Below are positions 63,501-64,000 of a DNA stretch of 64,000 nucleotides, piece after piece. Every line of letters starts with the position of its first letter. Within the stretch, counting starts at the first letter, position 1. The position numbers were made by a program, and so were the translations under genes. Source of the stretch: Dichetophora obliterata. Lineage: Eukaryota; Arthropoda; Insecta; Diptera; Sciomyzidae. Below the pieces are notes generated by a model that was not told where the DNA came from, ran no database searches, and worked only from the letters and a program-made list of their open reading frames with translations. The DNA lies in assembly GCA_963920525.1 (NCBI GenBank), contig OY986435.1, positions 227,247,293-227,311,292 on the forward strand, written 5' to 3'.

Positions 63501-63826
63501 TCGATTTTCTCGATAAGTCACATTTGAATTAATTTATTTTATACTTTCGGTACCATCGGGGGGTTTGAAAAGCGAGCAGAGGTATGAGCAAATGCTATAA
63601 TTTTTCCACTTGCAACATTTATTATTTGAGTTGTGCTGTTATACCTACTTCTCTAACGATTTCATCTCTTTACAGCTATAATATTCTTTTTATGATCCTG
63701 ACATACTTCCTTCCGATCATTTCCATGACTGTCACCTACTCCAGAGTTGGTATTGAACTGTGGGGTTCAAAGGCTATAGGCGAGTACACGCCACGTCAAG
63801 TGGAGAACGTAAAAAGTAAACGTCGG
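2034..63826 (+). CDS. TkR99D: Tachykinin receptor gene (TkR99D-like), partial, four exons
   Basis: Gene span. The coding parts are 2034-2191, 57600-57774, 58150-58362 and 63676-63826. Joined, they give about 232 codons in one open frame, covering TM1 to TM5 and part of intracellular loop 3 of a rhodopsin-class GPCR. The match to Drosophila TkR99D is by recall: [19 protein letters not shown] in TM1, [18 protein letters not shown] in TM2 and [17 protein letters not shown] after TM5. The paralogue TkR86C has clearly different residues at these places. The family product is a plasma-membrane receptor for insect tachykinin peptides that signals through G proteins in neurons and gut. The N-terminal exon or exons, TM6, TM7 and the C-tail lie outside the window. 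Introns are 55,408, 375 and 5,313 bp. Every junction is AG/GT with matching phase (1, 2, 2, then 0), which argues for a live gene rather than a pseudogene. Confidence 0.93.
2884..3024. mobile_element. 141-bp palindromic MITE
   Basis: The two ends are inverted copies of about 45 bp, including TCATAGTCAAAATAAAGTCG on the left (from about 2895) and its reverse complement on the right. The unique centre is only about 45 bp. It starts ATGGGCC and ends GGGCCAT. It has no coding capacity. The arms are close to identical, suggesting fairly recent insertion or hairpin-driven correction. Confidence 0.85.
3956..4054 (+). other. Short ORF after a splice-acceptor-like sequence
   Basis: A 32-codon frame begins [17 protein letters not shown] and ends at a TGA. 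It is preceded directly by ttttgttatttgcag, a good acceptor. The basic, Tyr/Arg-rich start resembles N-termini of some insect transposon-encoded proteins (inference from general pattern only). It may be a transposon exon remnant, or chance. The flanking 3025-4380 otherwise shows nothing I recognise. Confidence 0.3.
4384..5414. repeat. Inverted repeat pair of about 1 kb span
   Basis: The left arm near 4385 (AGAACCAAGGCGGATGTCGG) is matched by its near-complement near 5392-5412. The inner part contains several AAAGTGCTTT/AAAGCACTTT motifs at about 4530-4620 and 5080-5150. It is probably a decayed inverted-repeat element. The outer limits are unclear. Confidence 0.5.
6824..8940. other. AT-rich stretch without recognised genes
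   Basis: Stops in all frames, no long ORF and no clear inverted repeats. It contains phrases such as cgttggaaagacaatatcat (about 6970) that look like old repeat debris. Nothing further can be supported. Confidence 0.4.
8979..9659 (-). pseudogene. LINE RT C-terminal fragment (226 codons)
   Basis: The longest intact piece of the LINE at 8950-10590. It covers the region after the catalytic box: [19 protein letters not shown], then an [12 protein letters not shown] segment typical of the RT C-terminus. It ends at a stop in what looks like the original 3' end. It is cut off from the upstream RT by frameshift, so it is not expected to make an active product. Confidence 0.8.
9751..10062 (-). pseudogene. 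LINE RT palm fragment
   Basis: About 103 codons with [32 protein letters not shown] and [14 protein letters not shown], the RT palm blocks before the catalytic pair. The normal Asp after KAF is Tyr here and PQG is PQA, two changes at conserved sites, so it is degenerate. Its 5' side is separated from the more upstream RT piece (10390-10590) by an inserted repeat. Confidence 0.8.
10070..10385 (+). mobile_element. SINE-like repeat inserted in the LINE
   Basis: It starts gcctctgtggtgcagtgc, which resembles a tRNA A-box, then has a (gtt)n run at about 10188-10207, then ttaattgttctaac and two copies of a caaac-tagaatttgtatt module. The same family appears at 61494-61592 and 62340-62650. It splits the RT coding of the LINE at 8950-10590, so it inserted later. 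The tRNA origin is only suggestive. Confidence 0.65.
11052..11079 (+). repeat. (TATG)n microsatellite
   Basis: About five perfect tatg/gtat units directly before the longer tandem repeats that follow. Confidence 0.8.
11090..11575 (+). repeat. Tandem array, four units of about 120 bp
   Basis: Each unit contains ccgattcagctgaaattt, then ggcagtaaatttc, then a purine-rich stretch, then ccccctttt and cgcccacaaatcaataaaa. The units are at roughly 11110, 11240, 11360 and 11490. Divergence is about 10-20 percent by eye. The same phrase (actggcccgattcggctcaaat) recurs inside the Helitron at about 43555. This suggests an old Helitron-internal minisatellite. Confidence 0.75.
11870..12482. mobile_element. 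Foldback MITE of about 610 bp
   Basis: Two inverted arms of about 240 bp (about 11870-12115 and 12225-12482) surround a loop of about 110 bp. Matching landmarks: atgacatttgtca / tgacaaatgtca, agaacccctctcttg / caagagagggggttct, tacgcttatattatgat on the right against its inverse on the left, and the inner aagcttgaggcac / gtgccttaagctt. No ORF. Confidence 0.85.
12888..13070. mobile_element. Small MITE of about 180 bp
   Basis: The ends are inverted: gtagtgttaggg on the left near 12891 and ccctaacactac on the right near 13059. The interior has short dispersed repeats (tttgtcaaatgtcaac). Lies inside the 12483-13905 element. Confidence 0.55.
13207..13395. repeat. Palindromic repeat, second copy near 56657
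   Basis: The phrase gaccatcgaatgtcaagcaaa and its inverse ttgtttgaaattcgatggtc form a hairpin-like pair. A related half occurs at 56657-56757 (gtgtgtgacacacgcgct and cattcgatggtcgcaac). It overlaps a 117-codon minus-strand frame that shows no protein family and is not called. Confidence 0.55.
14902..15498. mobile_element. piggyBac-like MITE with TTAA target sites
   Basis: Flanked on both sides by TTAA (14902-14905 and 15495-15498). The 589-bp insert starts CCCTTTGAGCAC and ends GTCGTCAAAGGG. TTAA duplication with CCC ends is the hallmark of the piggyBac superfamily. Inside is a direct duplication of about 190 bp (about 15060-15170 and 15180-15370), sharing tgtagcttcataaaggtt and atatattttgacttcc. 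No transposase. Confidence 0.8.
15980..16728. mobile_element. TA-flanked MITE, CACTGAG family, copy 1
   Basis: TA at 15980-15981 and 16727-16728. The ends are CACTGAGGAAAAT and AAAACATACTTTAAAAT-type inverse with CTCAGTG. It is 745 bp, AT-rich, non-coding, and contains an internal marker, gggaccccctgaataag. A second full copy lies in opposite orientation at 40987-41761. TA duplication suggests the Tc1/mariner group. Confidence 0.85.
17266..18140. other. Intron stretch, nothing firmly recognised
   Basis: Contains ttaacccatttccagctatt (about 17911) and a second, diverged copy of the ccatttccagctta phrase near 18017, possibly old repeat ends. The small ORF at 17523-17705 has no recognisable features. 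Confidence 0.35.
18150..18650 (+). repeat. Dispersed repeat with tRNA-like core, copy 1
   Basis: Shares long stretches with 33830-34290: cttccatctaaaagtgataa, gtagttttgtatttatgttg, a tRNA-like block, then 40-bp-scale repeats of gcggggaggaatgtttcc. In copy 2 the left part joins a hAT transposase end, so the left part of this copy is probably hAT-derived too. Confidence 0.75.
18361..18432 (+). tRNA. tRNA-like sequence (pseudogene or SINE head)
   Basis: It has an A-box-like tagtctagtggtagcgcgc and a good B-box ggttcgaatcc (18408-18418), at tRNA spacing. The acceptor stem does not pair well and a clean anticodon arm is not evident. A degenerate copy at 34026-34080 has lost the B-box. Best read as a tRNA pseudogene inside a repeat, not a working tRNA gene. 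Confidence 0.45.
19804..19875 (-). tRNA. tRNA-like sequence, minus strand
   Basis: On the minus strand it has an A-box-like tggtctactggtag and a B-box ggttcaaaccc, separated by a normal distance. It lies within the TA-flanked element. The stems are imperfect, so a tRNA-derived SINE or pseudogene is more likely than a functional tRNA. Confidence 0.4.
20352..21296 (+). pseudogene. LINE endonuclease domain
   Basis: 315 codons, entering from a TTG at the truncated start. The AP-endonuclease blocks are present in order: QINLHKS (Asn), LVQEPW (Glu), [13 protein letters not shown] (Asp and Asn), and SDHNYIS near the end (the Ser-Asp-His catalytic signature). In active elements this nicks target DNA to prime reverse transcription. 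A stop at 21294-21296 with a frameshift just after separates it from the RT. Confidence 0.88.
21305..22626 (+). pseudogene. LINE reverse transcriptase domain
   Basis: A short linker piece (21305-21420) shifts frame into the main segment (21370-22626). The RT blocks are [10 protein letters not shown], the [20 protein letters not shown] motif, [10 protein letters not shown] with the first Asp, [15 protein letters not shown], and [10 protein letters not shown] with the catalytic pair. The palm is complete. The thumb breaks off near 22600, where a frameshift moves coding to the next segment. Confidence 0.9.
22620..23513 (+). pseudogene. LINE RT C-terminus and RNase H
   Basis: Begins with the RT tail ([20 protein letters not shown]), then RNase H with all expected acidic residues: NIFTDGSKM (Asp), [11 protein letters not shown] (Glu), IFVDSQAA (Asp), and [18 protein letters not shown] (His and Asp). 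RNase H removes the RNA strand after first-strand synthesis. It ends at a stop at 23511-23513. A different frame carries the last part. Confidence 0.9.
23467..23841 (+). pseudogene. LINE C-terminal Cys-rich segment
   Basis: Follows RNase H after a frameshift. The key part is a Cys/His motif, [20 protein letters not shown], as found at the C-terminus of RNase H-bearing LINE proteins, where it probably binds nucleic acid. It ends in a stop at 23839-23841, shortly before the 3' untranslated tail. Confidence 0.8.
24560..24960 (+). repeat. Degenerate direct repeats
   Basis: Three related phrases: ggcggagtaccacccacac (near 24569), ggcgtagcacctctcatatt (near 24769) and ggcgtatcaactcccatata (near 24848). 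The last two are followed by ccaaa-cccaaat and caccacaata. Spacing is irregular, about 200 and 80 bp. Confidence 0.5.
25302..25367 (+). tRNA. tRNA-like SINE head
   Basis: A-box-like tagcttagttgctagagt and B-box gggttcgaatgcc (25348-25360), followed by a T-rich tail starting at about 25370. Acceptor-stem pairing is poor. Probably a tRNA-derived SINE fragment. Confidence 0.4.
25420..26945. other. Intron stretch, nothing recognised
   Basis: AT-rich with stops in all frames. I found no inverted repeats, RNA gene or coding similarity that I can support. Confidence 0.4.
27946..28392. mobile_element. 429-bp foldback element with 9-bp duplication
   Basis: A perfect direct repeat GGAACCACC lies at 27946-27954 and 28384-28392. 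The insert begins AGAGAGTATAAATT and ends with its exact inverse. Inside are two further inverted pairs: tttgcctcagc / gctgaggcaaa with gttttgtttttctatt, and acttaagtctatctgaaa against its inverse. A 9-bp duplication is typical of Mutator-like and Foldback elements. Removing the insert restores a continuous flank. Confidence 0.88.
28547..28797. mobile_element. TTA-flanked MITE of 245 bp
   Basis: TTA at 28547-28549 and 28795-28797. The inverted ends are TGCCCTGGTTATGCTAGACA and the inverse of TGCCCTGGTTATGCTAGGCA, continuing through aacatgtttg. A third short copy of gcataaccagg sits inside near 28711. The TTA duplication fits PIF/Harbinger. Confidence 0.85.
29945..30223 (-). other. Unassigned ORF in a GC-rich patch
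   Basis: 92 codons on the minus strand, ending [15 protein letters not shown]. It is compositionally distinct from the AT-rich surroundings, so it may be a remnant of coding sequence from the element at 26951-30492. No motif of a transposase or host family is visible, and the opposite strand is also partly open. Confidence 0.25.
30510..30960. repeat. Dispersed repeat, copy 1 of a pair 1 kb apart
   Basis: Matches 31510-31925 over about 400 bp: tttttgaagcgaagcttttt, acgcctcgttttgtgatt, gttacaccaagataatata, a tRNA-like block, and acataaaaggcaagc. Within the tRNA-like block it lacks about 14 bp containing the B-box compared with copy 2. Confidence 0.75.
31510..31925. repeat. Dispersed repeat, copy 2, with tRNA-like block
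   Basis: Second copy of the 30510-30960 repeat in the same orientation. On the minus strand, 31683-31736 contains A-box-like gatcagttggtagtgt and B-box-like gaattcgattctc at tRNA spacing. It is probably a tRNA-derived SINE on the minus strand within a longer duplicated block. Confidence 0.7.
32400..32522 (+). mobile_element. Truncated MITE end, family of 39938-40316
   Basis: Contains ggtagcgctacca and ends acagttgtctgcgctgaatg followed by cggcc, matching the right end of the element at 39938-40316. No matching left end is visible. Internal inverted pairs caaaaaatttttcaa and gaaaaattttttg are present. Confidence 0.6.
32720..33187 (+). mobile_element. Non-autonomous Helitron of 468 bp
   Basis: It starts TC (after A), reads ctacattaataaaaatcatt, and ends with a CCCG/CGGG hairpin (about 33159-33174), then gtatatcag and CTAG, followed by T. 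A 5' TC, a 3' hairpin with CTAG and insertion between A and T, without duplication, define Helitrons. It lacks Rep/helicase. Confidence 0.85.
33400..33910 (-). pseudogene. hAT transposase C-terminal remnant
   Basis: Minus-strand frame, longest open piece 33597-33881. It carries [19 protein letters not shown] and then the hAT dimerisation signature [19 protein letters not shown]. This region lets hAT transposases oligomerise. The similarity continues beyond the stop ([11 protein letters not shown]) for about 150 bp in broken frame. The catalytic core is missing. A piece of the same sequence occurs at about 18150-18240. Confidence 0.8.
33830..34290 (+). repeat. Dispersed repeat with tRNA-like core, copy 2
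   Basis: Second copy of the 18150-18650 repeat. Its left end overlaps the hAT remnant. Its tRNA-like part (34026-34080) keeps gcgcttgactgtcgct but has lost the B-box. The short gcgg-gaggaatgtttcc units follow. Confidence 0.75.
34440..35945 (-). mobile_element. LOA-type LINE ORF1 remnant
   Basis: A GC-richer block with minus-strand pieces at 35770-35513, 35170-34895 and 34841-34629. The first starts [13 protein letters not shown] and is Ser/Thr-rich. The second has [14 protein letters not shown] and [20 protein letters not shown]. The third has [17 protein letters not shown], then [11 protein letters not shown]. This wording fits the DUF4780-type domain of ORF1/gag-like proteins that accompany LOA-related elements, a recognition from memory. 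Frameshifts separate the pieces. Upstream (to about 35945) is probable 5' untranslated sequence. Confidence 0.6.
35946..36640. other. Intron stretch, nothing firmly recognised
   Basis: Includes a short GC-rich phrase around 36410-36480 (gccgcgggcctaccatacg) that may be part of the neighbouring hAT-type remnant or another repeat. No ORF worth calling. Confidence 0.35.
36640..38040 (+). pseudogene. hAT transposase-like (ZMYM1/DUF4371 type) pseudogene
   Basis: Read across frames on the + strand: [20 protein letters not shown] and [10 protein letters not shown] (about 37200-37290), [11 protein letters not shown] (about 37308), [10 protein letters not shown] (about 37570), [11 protein letters not shown] with its core Asp (about 37680-37712), [16 protein letters not shown] (about 37788), then [15 protein letters not shown] (about 37890). 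These are the successive blocks of the DUF4371/hAT transposase type also domesticated in ZMYM1. Many stops and frame changes make it dead. No terminal repeats were identified. Confidence 0.75.
38110..38760. repeat. Nested inverted repeats rich in CTCGA/CTTGA motifs
   Basis: The outer ends taggtct (38106) and agaccta (38755) are inverted, with ctcgattcaagtatcttga related to the inverse of actttacttgaagtt. An inner pair, cgtctcgacggg (38169) and its inverse tagtcgagacgccc (38454), marks a second element within. Both are non-coding. Confidence 0.5.
39031..39249. mobile_element. Small MITE with gggcgatt repeats
   Basis: The ends agacttatacagatgtgcga and the inverse of agacttatacggatgtgcga are followed by ataatcgccca on each side (about 31 bp, one mismatch). 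Inside, ttgggcgattgt recurs in both orientations. Related gcccaaaa-type fragments lie at 38065 and 38975. Confidence 0.8.
39938..40316. mobile_element. MITE with GGCCG ends
   Basis: The inverted ends are ggccgtattcagcgcagaca (39941) and its near-inverse ending cggcc at 40313, about 30 bp. ATT flanks both sides as a possible 3-bp duplication. Related fragments occur at 32400-32522 and 56622-56650. Confidence 0.75.
40987..41761. mobile_element. TA-flanked MITE, CACTGAG family, copy 2
   Basis: TA at 40987-40988 and 41760-41761. The ends are CACTGAGAAAAAAACATAC and CATATTTCCCTCAGTG. It matches copy 1 (15980-16728) in opposite orientation almost end to end, including ggggtcccaggggtcgct in the interior. 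It is 771 bp and non-coding. Confidence 0.88.
41765..43070. other. Intron stretch with no supported gene
   Basis: One 112-codon frame at 42482-42820 on the + strand has no recognisable family or start context and sits in repeat-like AT-rich sequence. Nothing else is supported. Confidence 0.4.
43076..45519 (+). mobile_element. Non-autonomous Helitron with satellite array
   Basis: Begins TC at 43076 after A, with ctaatatataaaattttcgt and a gattgaccgatttttatgaa phrase common to insect Helitron 5' ends. Ends with a GGCA/TGCC hairpin (45493-45506), then gggtttcag and CTAG at 45516-45519, followed by T. Length 2,444 bp. The interior is mostly a tandem repeat (43560-45490). No Rep/helicase. Confidence 0.85.
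43560..45490 (+). repeat. Tandem satellite, about 13 units of 125-150 bp
   Basis: Each unit runs gtggcacctcccatacaac, ccaaatttgtgctatcgaat, agctttggagttataggtcg, cacagcgtcggaattcagta, ttcgacct, acacatgcagtttcattgat and acattttatgggcgtt. The cacagc landmark occurs near 43687, 43838, 43977, 44123, 44264, 44391, 44514, 44643, 44785, 44928, 45158, 45297 and 45437. The mean period is about 140 bp. Confidence 0.9.
46180..46255 (-). tRNA. tRNA-like sequence, minus strand
   Basis: On the minus strand it has A-box-like ggtggacgagtgggtaag and B-box-like ggttcaaatc, with a plausible anticodon region between. The stems are imperfect. The surrounding sequence is repeat-like, so it is probably a SINE or pseudogene. 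Confidence 0.4.
46284..46560 (+). repeat. Two B-box plus oligo-A tails
   Basis: gcgcgggttcgcaacccagc (46301) and gacctgggtttgcgtcccaa (46511) are each followed by ctcggccc/ctcggac and a long A run. They look like the 3' halves of two related tRNA-derived SINE insertions about 210 bp apart. Confidence 0.5.
46964..48522. mobile_element. Middle nested element with 11-bp duplication
   Basis: A direct repeat AGTATGTATTA lies at 46964-46974 and 48512-48522. The insert begins GAGCCCTGCGTAGGTGCA and ends with an inverse version, TGCACCGACGCAGGGCTTA. The interior outside the third element is AT-rich and non-coding. The long duplication recalls Mutator-like elements. Confidence 0.75.
47241..48167. mobile_element. 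Innermost foldback element with direct sub-repeats
   Basis: The outer ends ACTAGGTAAAAATGGGTC and its inverse lie at 47241 and 48150-48167. The left arm holds two near-identical direct units of about 245 bp (gggtcgctgaatccgaatcc, tagggttgccacc, agggtcgctgatttcgaatc). The right arm is one inverted unit (about 47940-48165). No ORF. Confidence 0.85.
49473..50062. other. Intron stretch, nothing recognised
   Basis: AT-rich. Overlapping short ORFs on both strands show no family features. Confidence 0.4.
50063..51080. mobile_element. Possible TA-type MITE, A/T-rich
   Basis: Starts TA-CACTCAAAAAAATG and ends TTTTTTTTAGTG, similar in style to the CACTGAG MITEs, but the right flank is TT rather than TA. 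The interior is filled with aagtaaa/ttttact phrases. Weakly supported. Confidence 0.45.
51198..51974. mobile_element. TA-flanked foldback, GGGTCG family, copy 1
   Basis: TA at 51198-51199 and 51973-51974. The ends are GGCCGGGTCGA and the inverse of GGACCGGGTCGG. Arms of about 160 bp match: agtatttgataagct, atattctatggcttat, ttcacaacgtgttatcccgt and aaaaaagttccttttttt are mirrored on the right. It is 773 bp with no ORF. Confidence 0.82.
52300..52450 (+). repeat. Isolated unit of the cccatacaa repeat
   Basis: aaaaccacgtctacttcccat followed by acaaagtgactag, matching the tandem units at 18870-19025 and 24207-24370 over most of about 145 bp by eye. Confidence 0.55.
52631..53643. mobile_element. 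TA-flanked foldback, GGGTCG family, copy 2
   Basis: TA at 52631-52632 and 53642-53643 within TA-rich flanks. The ends are GGGCGGGTCGA and its exact inverse. The long arms mirror each other: cctatgatttccgtattcta, gaaccatacctctatcgtta, gagtcccctactttttgttg and aagaatattacttt. It is 1,009 bp with no transposase. Its end motif resembles copy 1, 660 bp upstream. Confidence 0.85.
53650..54720. other. Intron stretch, nothing recognised
   Basis: Two 80-codon frames overlap on opposite strands at 53910-54174. Neither shows family features. The rest is AT-rich. Confidence 0.35.
54723..56573. mobile_element. Foldback element of 1.85 kb with 140-bp sub-repeats
   Basis: The ends GAGTGAAAATTCGT and the inverse match, and the arms stay alignable inward for several hundred bases: acctaaaacag, attattgaagtg, tgggccaagtactc, cgttcaattac and taaatctgcacta, each mirrored on the right. 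The inner left arm has direct units of about 140 bp (near 55283, 55422, 55562, 55699) containing gtggcacctcccatacaaat. The right arm has inverted units (near 55880 and 56022). This arrangement, long arms made of tandem sub-repeats, is the Foldback type. Confidence 0.88.
56574..57555. other. End of the long intron
   Basis: Starts with repeat fragments (56622-56757) shared with 39938-40316 and 13207-13395. The rest is AT-rich up to the CT-rich tract before exon B. No gene is supported. Confidence 0.5.
57556..57599 (+). promoter_or_regulatory. TkR99D: CT-repeat polypyrimidine tract and acceptor of exon B
   Basis: A (CT)n run of about 14 units (to 57589) leads into tcaattgcag. It acts as a very strong pyrimidine tract for the 55-kb intron. 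Its length is likely to be polymorphic. Confidence 0.8.
57600..57774 (+). CDS. TkR99D: TkR99D exon B: TM2 and TM3
   Basis: 175 bp, entering in phase 1 (G from exon A plus TT makes Val) and leaving in phase 2. It encodes VNLSIADAM with the conserved TM2 Asp, an N-x-T sequon in SLNVTFNY, the loop DWPFG, the conserved loop Cys in IYCKIS at the top of TM3, and TM3 itself ending SIDR. The Arg codon of the DRY motif is split by the next intron (CG/C). The acceptor is caattgcag, preceded by a long CT run at about 57560-57590 that serves as the polypyrimidine tract. The donor is gtacgt. The open frame runs beyond both splice sites, but that extension has no family similarity and is intron. Confidence 0.95.
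57775..58149 (+). other. TkR99D: TkR99D intron between TM3 and TM4 (375 bp)
   Basis: gtacgt to caattgcag, splitting the DRY Arg codon (phase 2). A T-rich upstream region precedes the acceptor. No repeat was recognised. Confidence 0.92.
58150..58362 (+). CDS. TkR99D: TkR99D exon C: TM4 and extracellular loop 2
   Basis: 213 bp. It completes the DRY Arg codon, then reads [15 protein letters not shown] (intracellular loop 2), TM4 with the conserved Trp in AAVIWICS, and extracellular loop 2 with the disulphide Cys in [11 protein letters not shown] followed by a TNHS glycosylation sequon. The loop stretch [12 protein letters not shown] is the least like Drosophila, as expected for a variable loop. 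The acceptor is again caattgcag and the donor is AT/gtaagt, phase 2. It sits only 375 bp after exon B. Confidence 0.95.
58987..60191. mobile_element. Inverted-repeat element split by a nested element
   Basis: The arms match from agtttcgatagtatcgtaag near 58999 to its inverse near 60154-60177, and inward through gagaaaaattctg, aaaatatttcatcttctaaa and ttattcaaacgaattt. The left arm is interrupted at 59055-59536 by another element. The centre holds two (ttg)n runs (near 59620 and 59690). No ORF. Confidence 0.8.
59055..59536. mobile_element. Nested TA-flanked MITE of 478 bp
   Basis: TA at 59055-59056 and 59535-59536. The ends are AAGGTCTCTGCCCACTTGCG followed by gcacgtaacgaaacgac, and the near-perfect inverse (about 38 bp). 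Non-coding. It sits in the left arm of the 58987-60191 element, and removing it restores the mirror symmetry of that element. Confidence 0.85.
60208..60755. mobile_element. Diverged inverted-repeat element
   Basis: Two matched pairs: atatgacaatcgaagta with tactctgg outside it (60218-60256) against the inverse near 60705-60750, and gtcgacaatgaataacgact (60423) against agtcgttattccttgtcgac (60643). A (TA)n run lies at 60403-60422. The outer arms are about 75 percent alike. Confidence 0.7.
60868..61148. mobile_element. Small MITE of about 280 bp
   Basis: tcactcggcaattctcgagc on the left and the inverse of attcactcggcaattctatgagc on the right. Inside, ttgcggcgaaagca occurs twice, near 60933 and 61110. 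The 76-codon ORF it contains is incidental. Confidence 0.65.
61203..61895. mobile_element. T-rich inverted-repeat element
   Basis: gcaacgttgccagtta (61208) is matched by taactggcaacctta (61880) in inverse. The plus strand is strongly T-rich, with loose repeats of tatggaatttttgtggtaattttaa. The open frames here reflect absence of A-rich stops rather than a gene. It contains the SINE-like fragment at 61494-61592. Confidence 0.55.
61494..61592 (-). repeat. SINE-like family fragment
   Basis: Matches the inverse of part of 10070-10385: tacaaattttagttgtttga, tagtttaaaatcg and ataattaattgctctaac. Confidence 0.6.
62340..62650. repeat. SINE-like family, two copies head to head
   Basis: 62340-62500 is a minus-oriented copy and 62520-62650 a plus-oriented copy of the family at 10070-10385. 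Together they form a hairpin: tgagctttaggtcagg (62463) against cctgacctaaagctca (62620), with a (gtt)n run in the middle (62563-62580). Confidence 0.65.
63338..63361 (+). repeat. Poly-T tract
   Basis: An uninterrupted run of about 21 T, typical of an oligo-A tail on the minus strand or a slippage tract. Confidence 0.7.
63676..63826 (+). CDS. TkR99D: TkR99D exon D: TM5 and start of loop 3
   Basis: 151 bp. It completes an Ile codon and reads [19 protein letters not shown] (TM5 with the conserved Pro), then [20 protein letters not shown] and [10 protein letters not shown] of intracellular loop 3. The acceptor is tctctttacag. The donor is CGG/gtgagt in phase 0, so the next exon, outside the window, should open with the VVKMM-type start of TM6. 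Family identity here is very high, including the basic loop-3 end that contacts G proteins. Confidence 0.95.
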
Positions 63827-64000
63827 GTGAGTTCATCCATCAAGCAAAGCCTTCAAAAATAACATATTTACATAAACTCCCATATAAAAAAACTCATCAT
63901 TAAAGGCATGCTCAAAATTGAATTAATTTAATATACTTATAGTATTGTATAGTTATTATTTTTTTCAATTGAAAAATTTGTTTGTACTGCTAAAATAGAT
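63827..64000 (+). other. TkR99D: Start of the next TkR99D intron
   Basis: Begins gtgagt after CGG in phase 0. AT-rich to the window end. The exon with TM6 lies beyond. Confidence 0.85.

Larger units (their letters stand above)
58363..63675 (+). other. TkR99D: TkR99D intron between TM4 and TM5 (5.3 kb)
   Basis: gtaagt to ctctttacag, phase 2. Contains the inverted-repeat elements and SINE-like copies listed from 58987 to 62650. The last kilobase has only AT-rich sequence and poly-T runs. Confidence 0.92.

Overview
The window is AT-rich, intron-dense animal DNA from a fly. Four short segments on the + strand, each with correct splice sites and compatible phases, join into one reading frame. From memory of the family, that frame matches the Drosophila tachykinin receptor TkR99D (DTKR) very closely. 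The repeat content also fits a higher dipteran with a larger genome than Drosophila: LOA-type and Jockey/CR1-type LINEs, hAT, piggyBac-like, Harbinger-like and TA-inserting elements, Helitrons, foldback elements and tRNA-related SINEs. I cannot name the species from sequence alone.

Layout: positions 1-2033 are non-coding sequence upstream of the first visible exon, probably an intron because that exon begins at a splice acceptor. Exon A (2034-2191) encodes TM1. A 55.4-kb intron follows (2192-57599) and fills most of the window. Exon B (57600-57774) encodes TM2-TM3, exon C (58150-58362) TM4 and extracellular loop 2, and exon D (63676-63826) TM5 and part of intracellular loop 3. The N-terminus, TM6, TM7 and the C-tail lie outside the window.

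The long intron and the 5.3-kb intron between exons C and D are packed with mobile-element debris, much of it recognisable by terminal inverted repeats plus target-site duplications. The clearest cases are: a broken LOA-type LINE (20308-24013) inside a TA-flanked element (19024-24206); a 3.5-kb TAA-flanked element (26951-30492) holding two smaller elements, one with a perfect 9-bp duplication; two Helitrons (32720-33187 and 43076-45519), the second carrying about 13 units of a roughly 140-bp satellite; three elements nested in one another at 46917-49472; and a 1.85-kb foldback element built of about 140-bp direct repeats (54723-56573). Transposase or LINE coding remnants are present but all are broken.

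The only host protein gene I can support is the receptor. I see no bacterial-type operon, CRISPR array or intact autonomous element. The unusual content is the dense layering of inverted-repeat elements, and one motif that recurs in otherwise unrelated tandem repeats.
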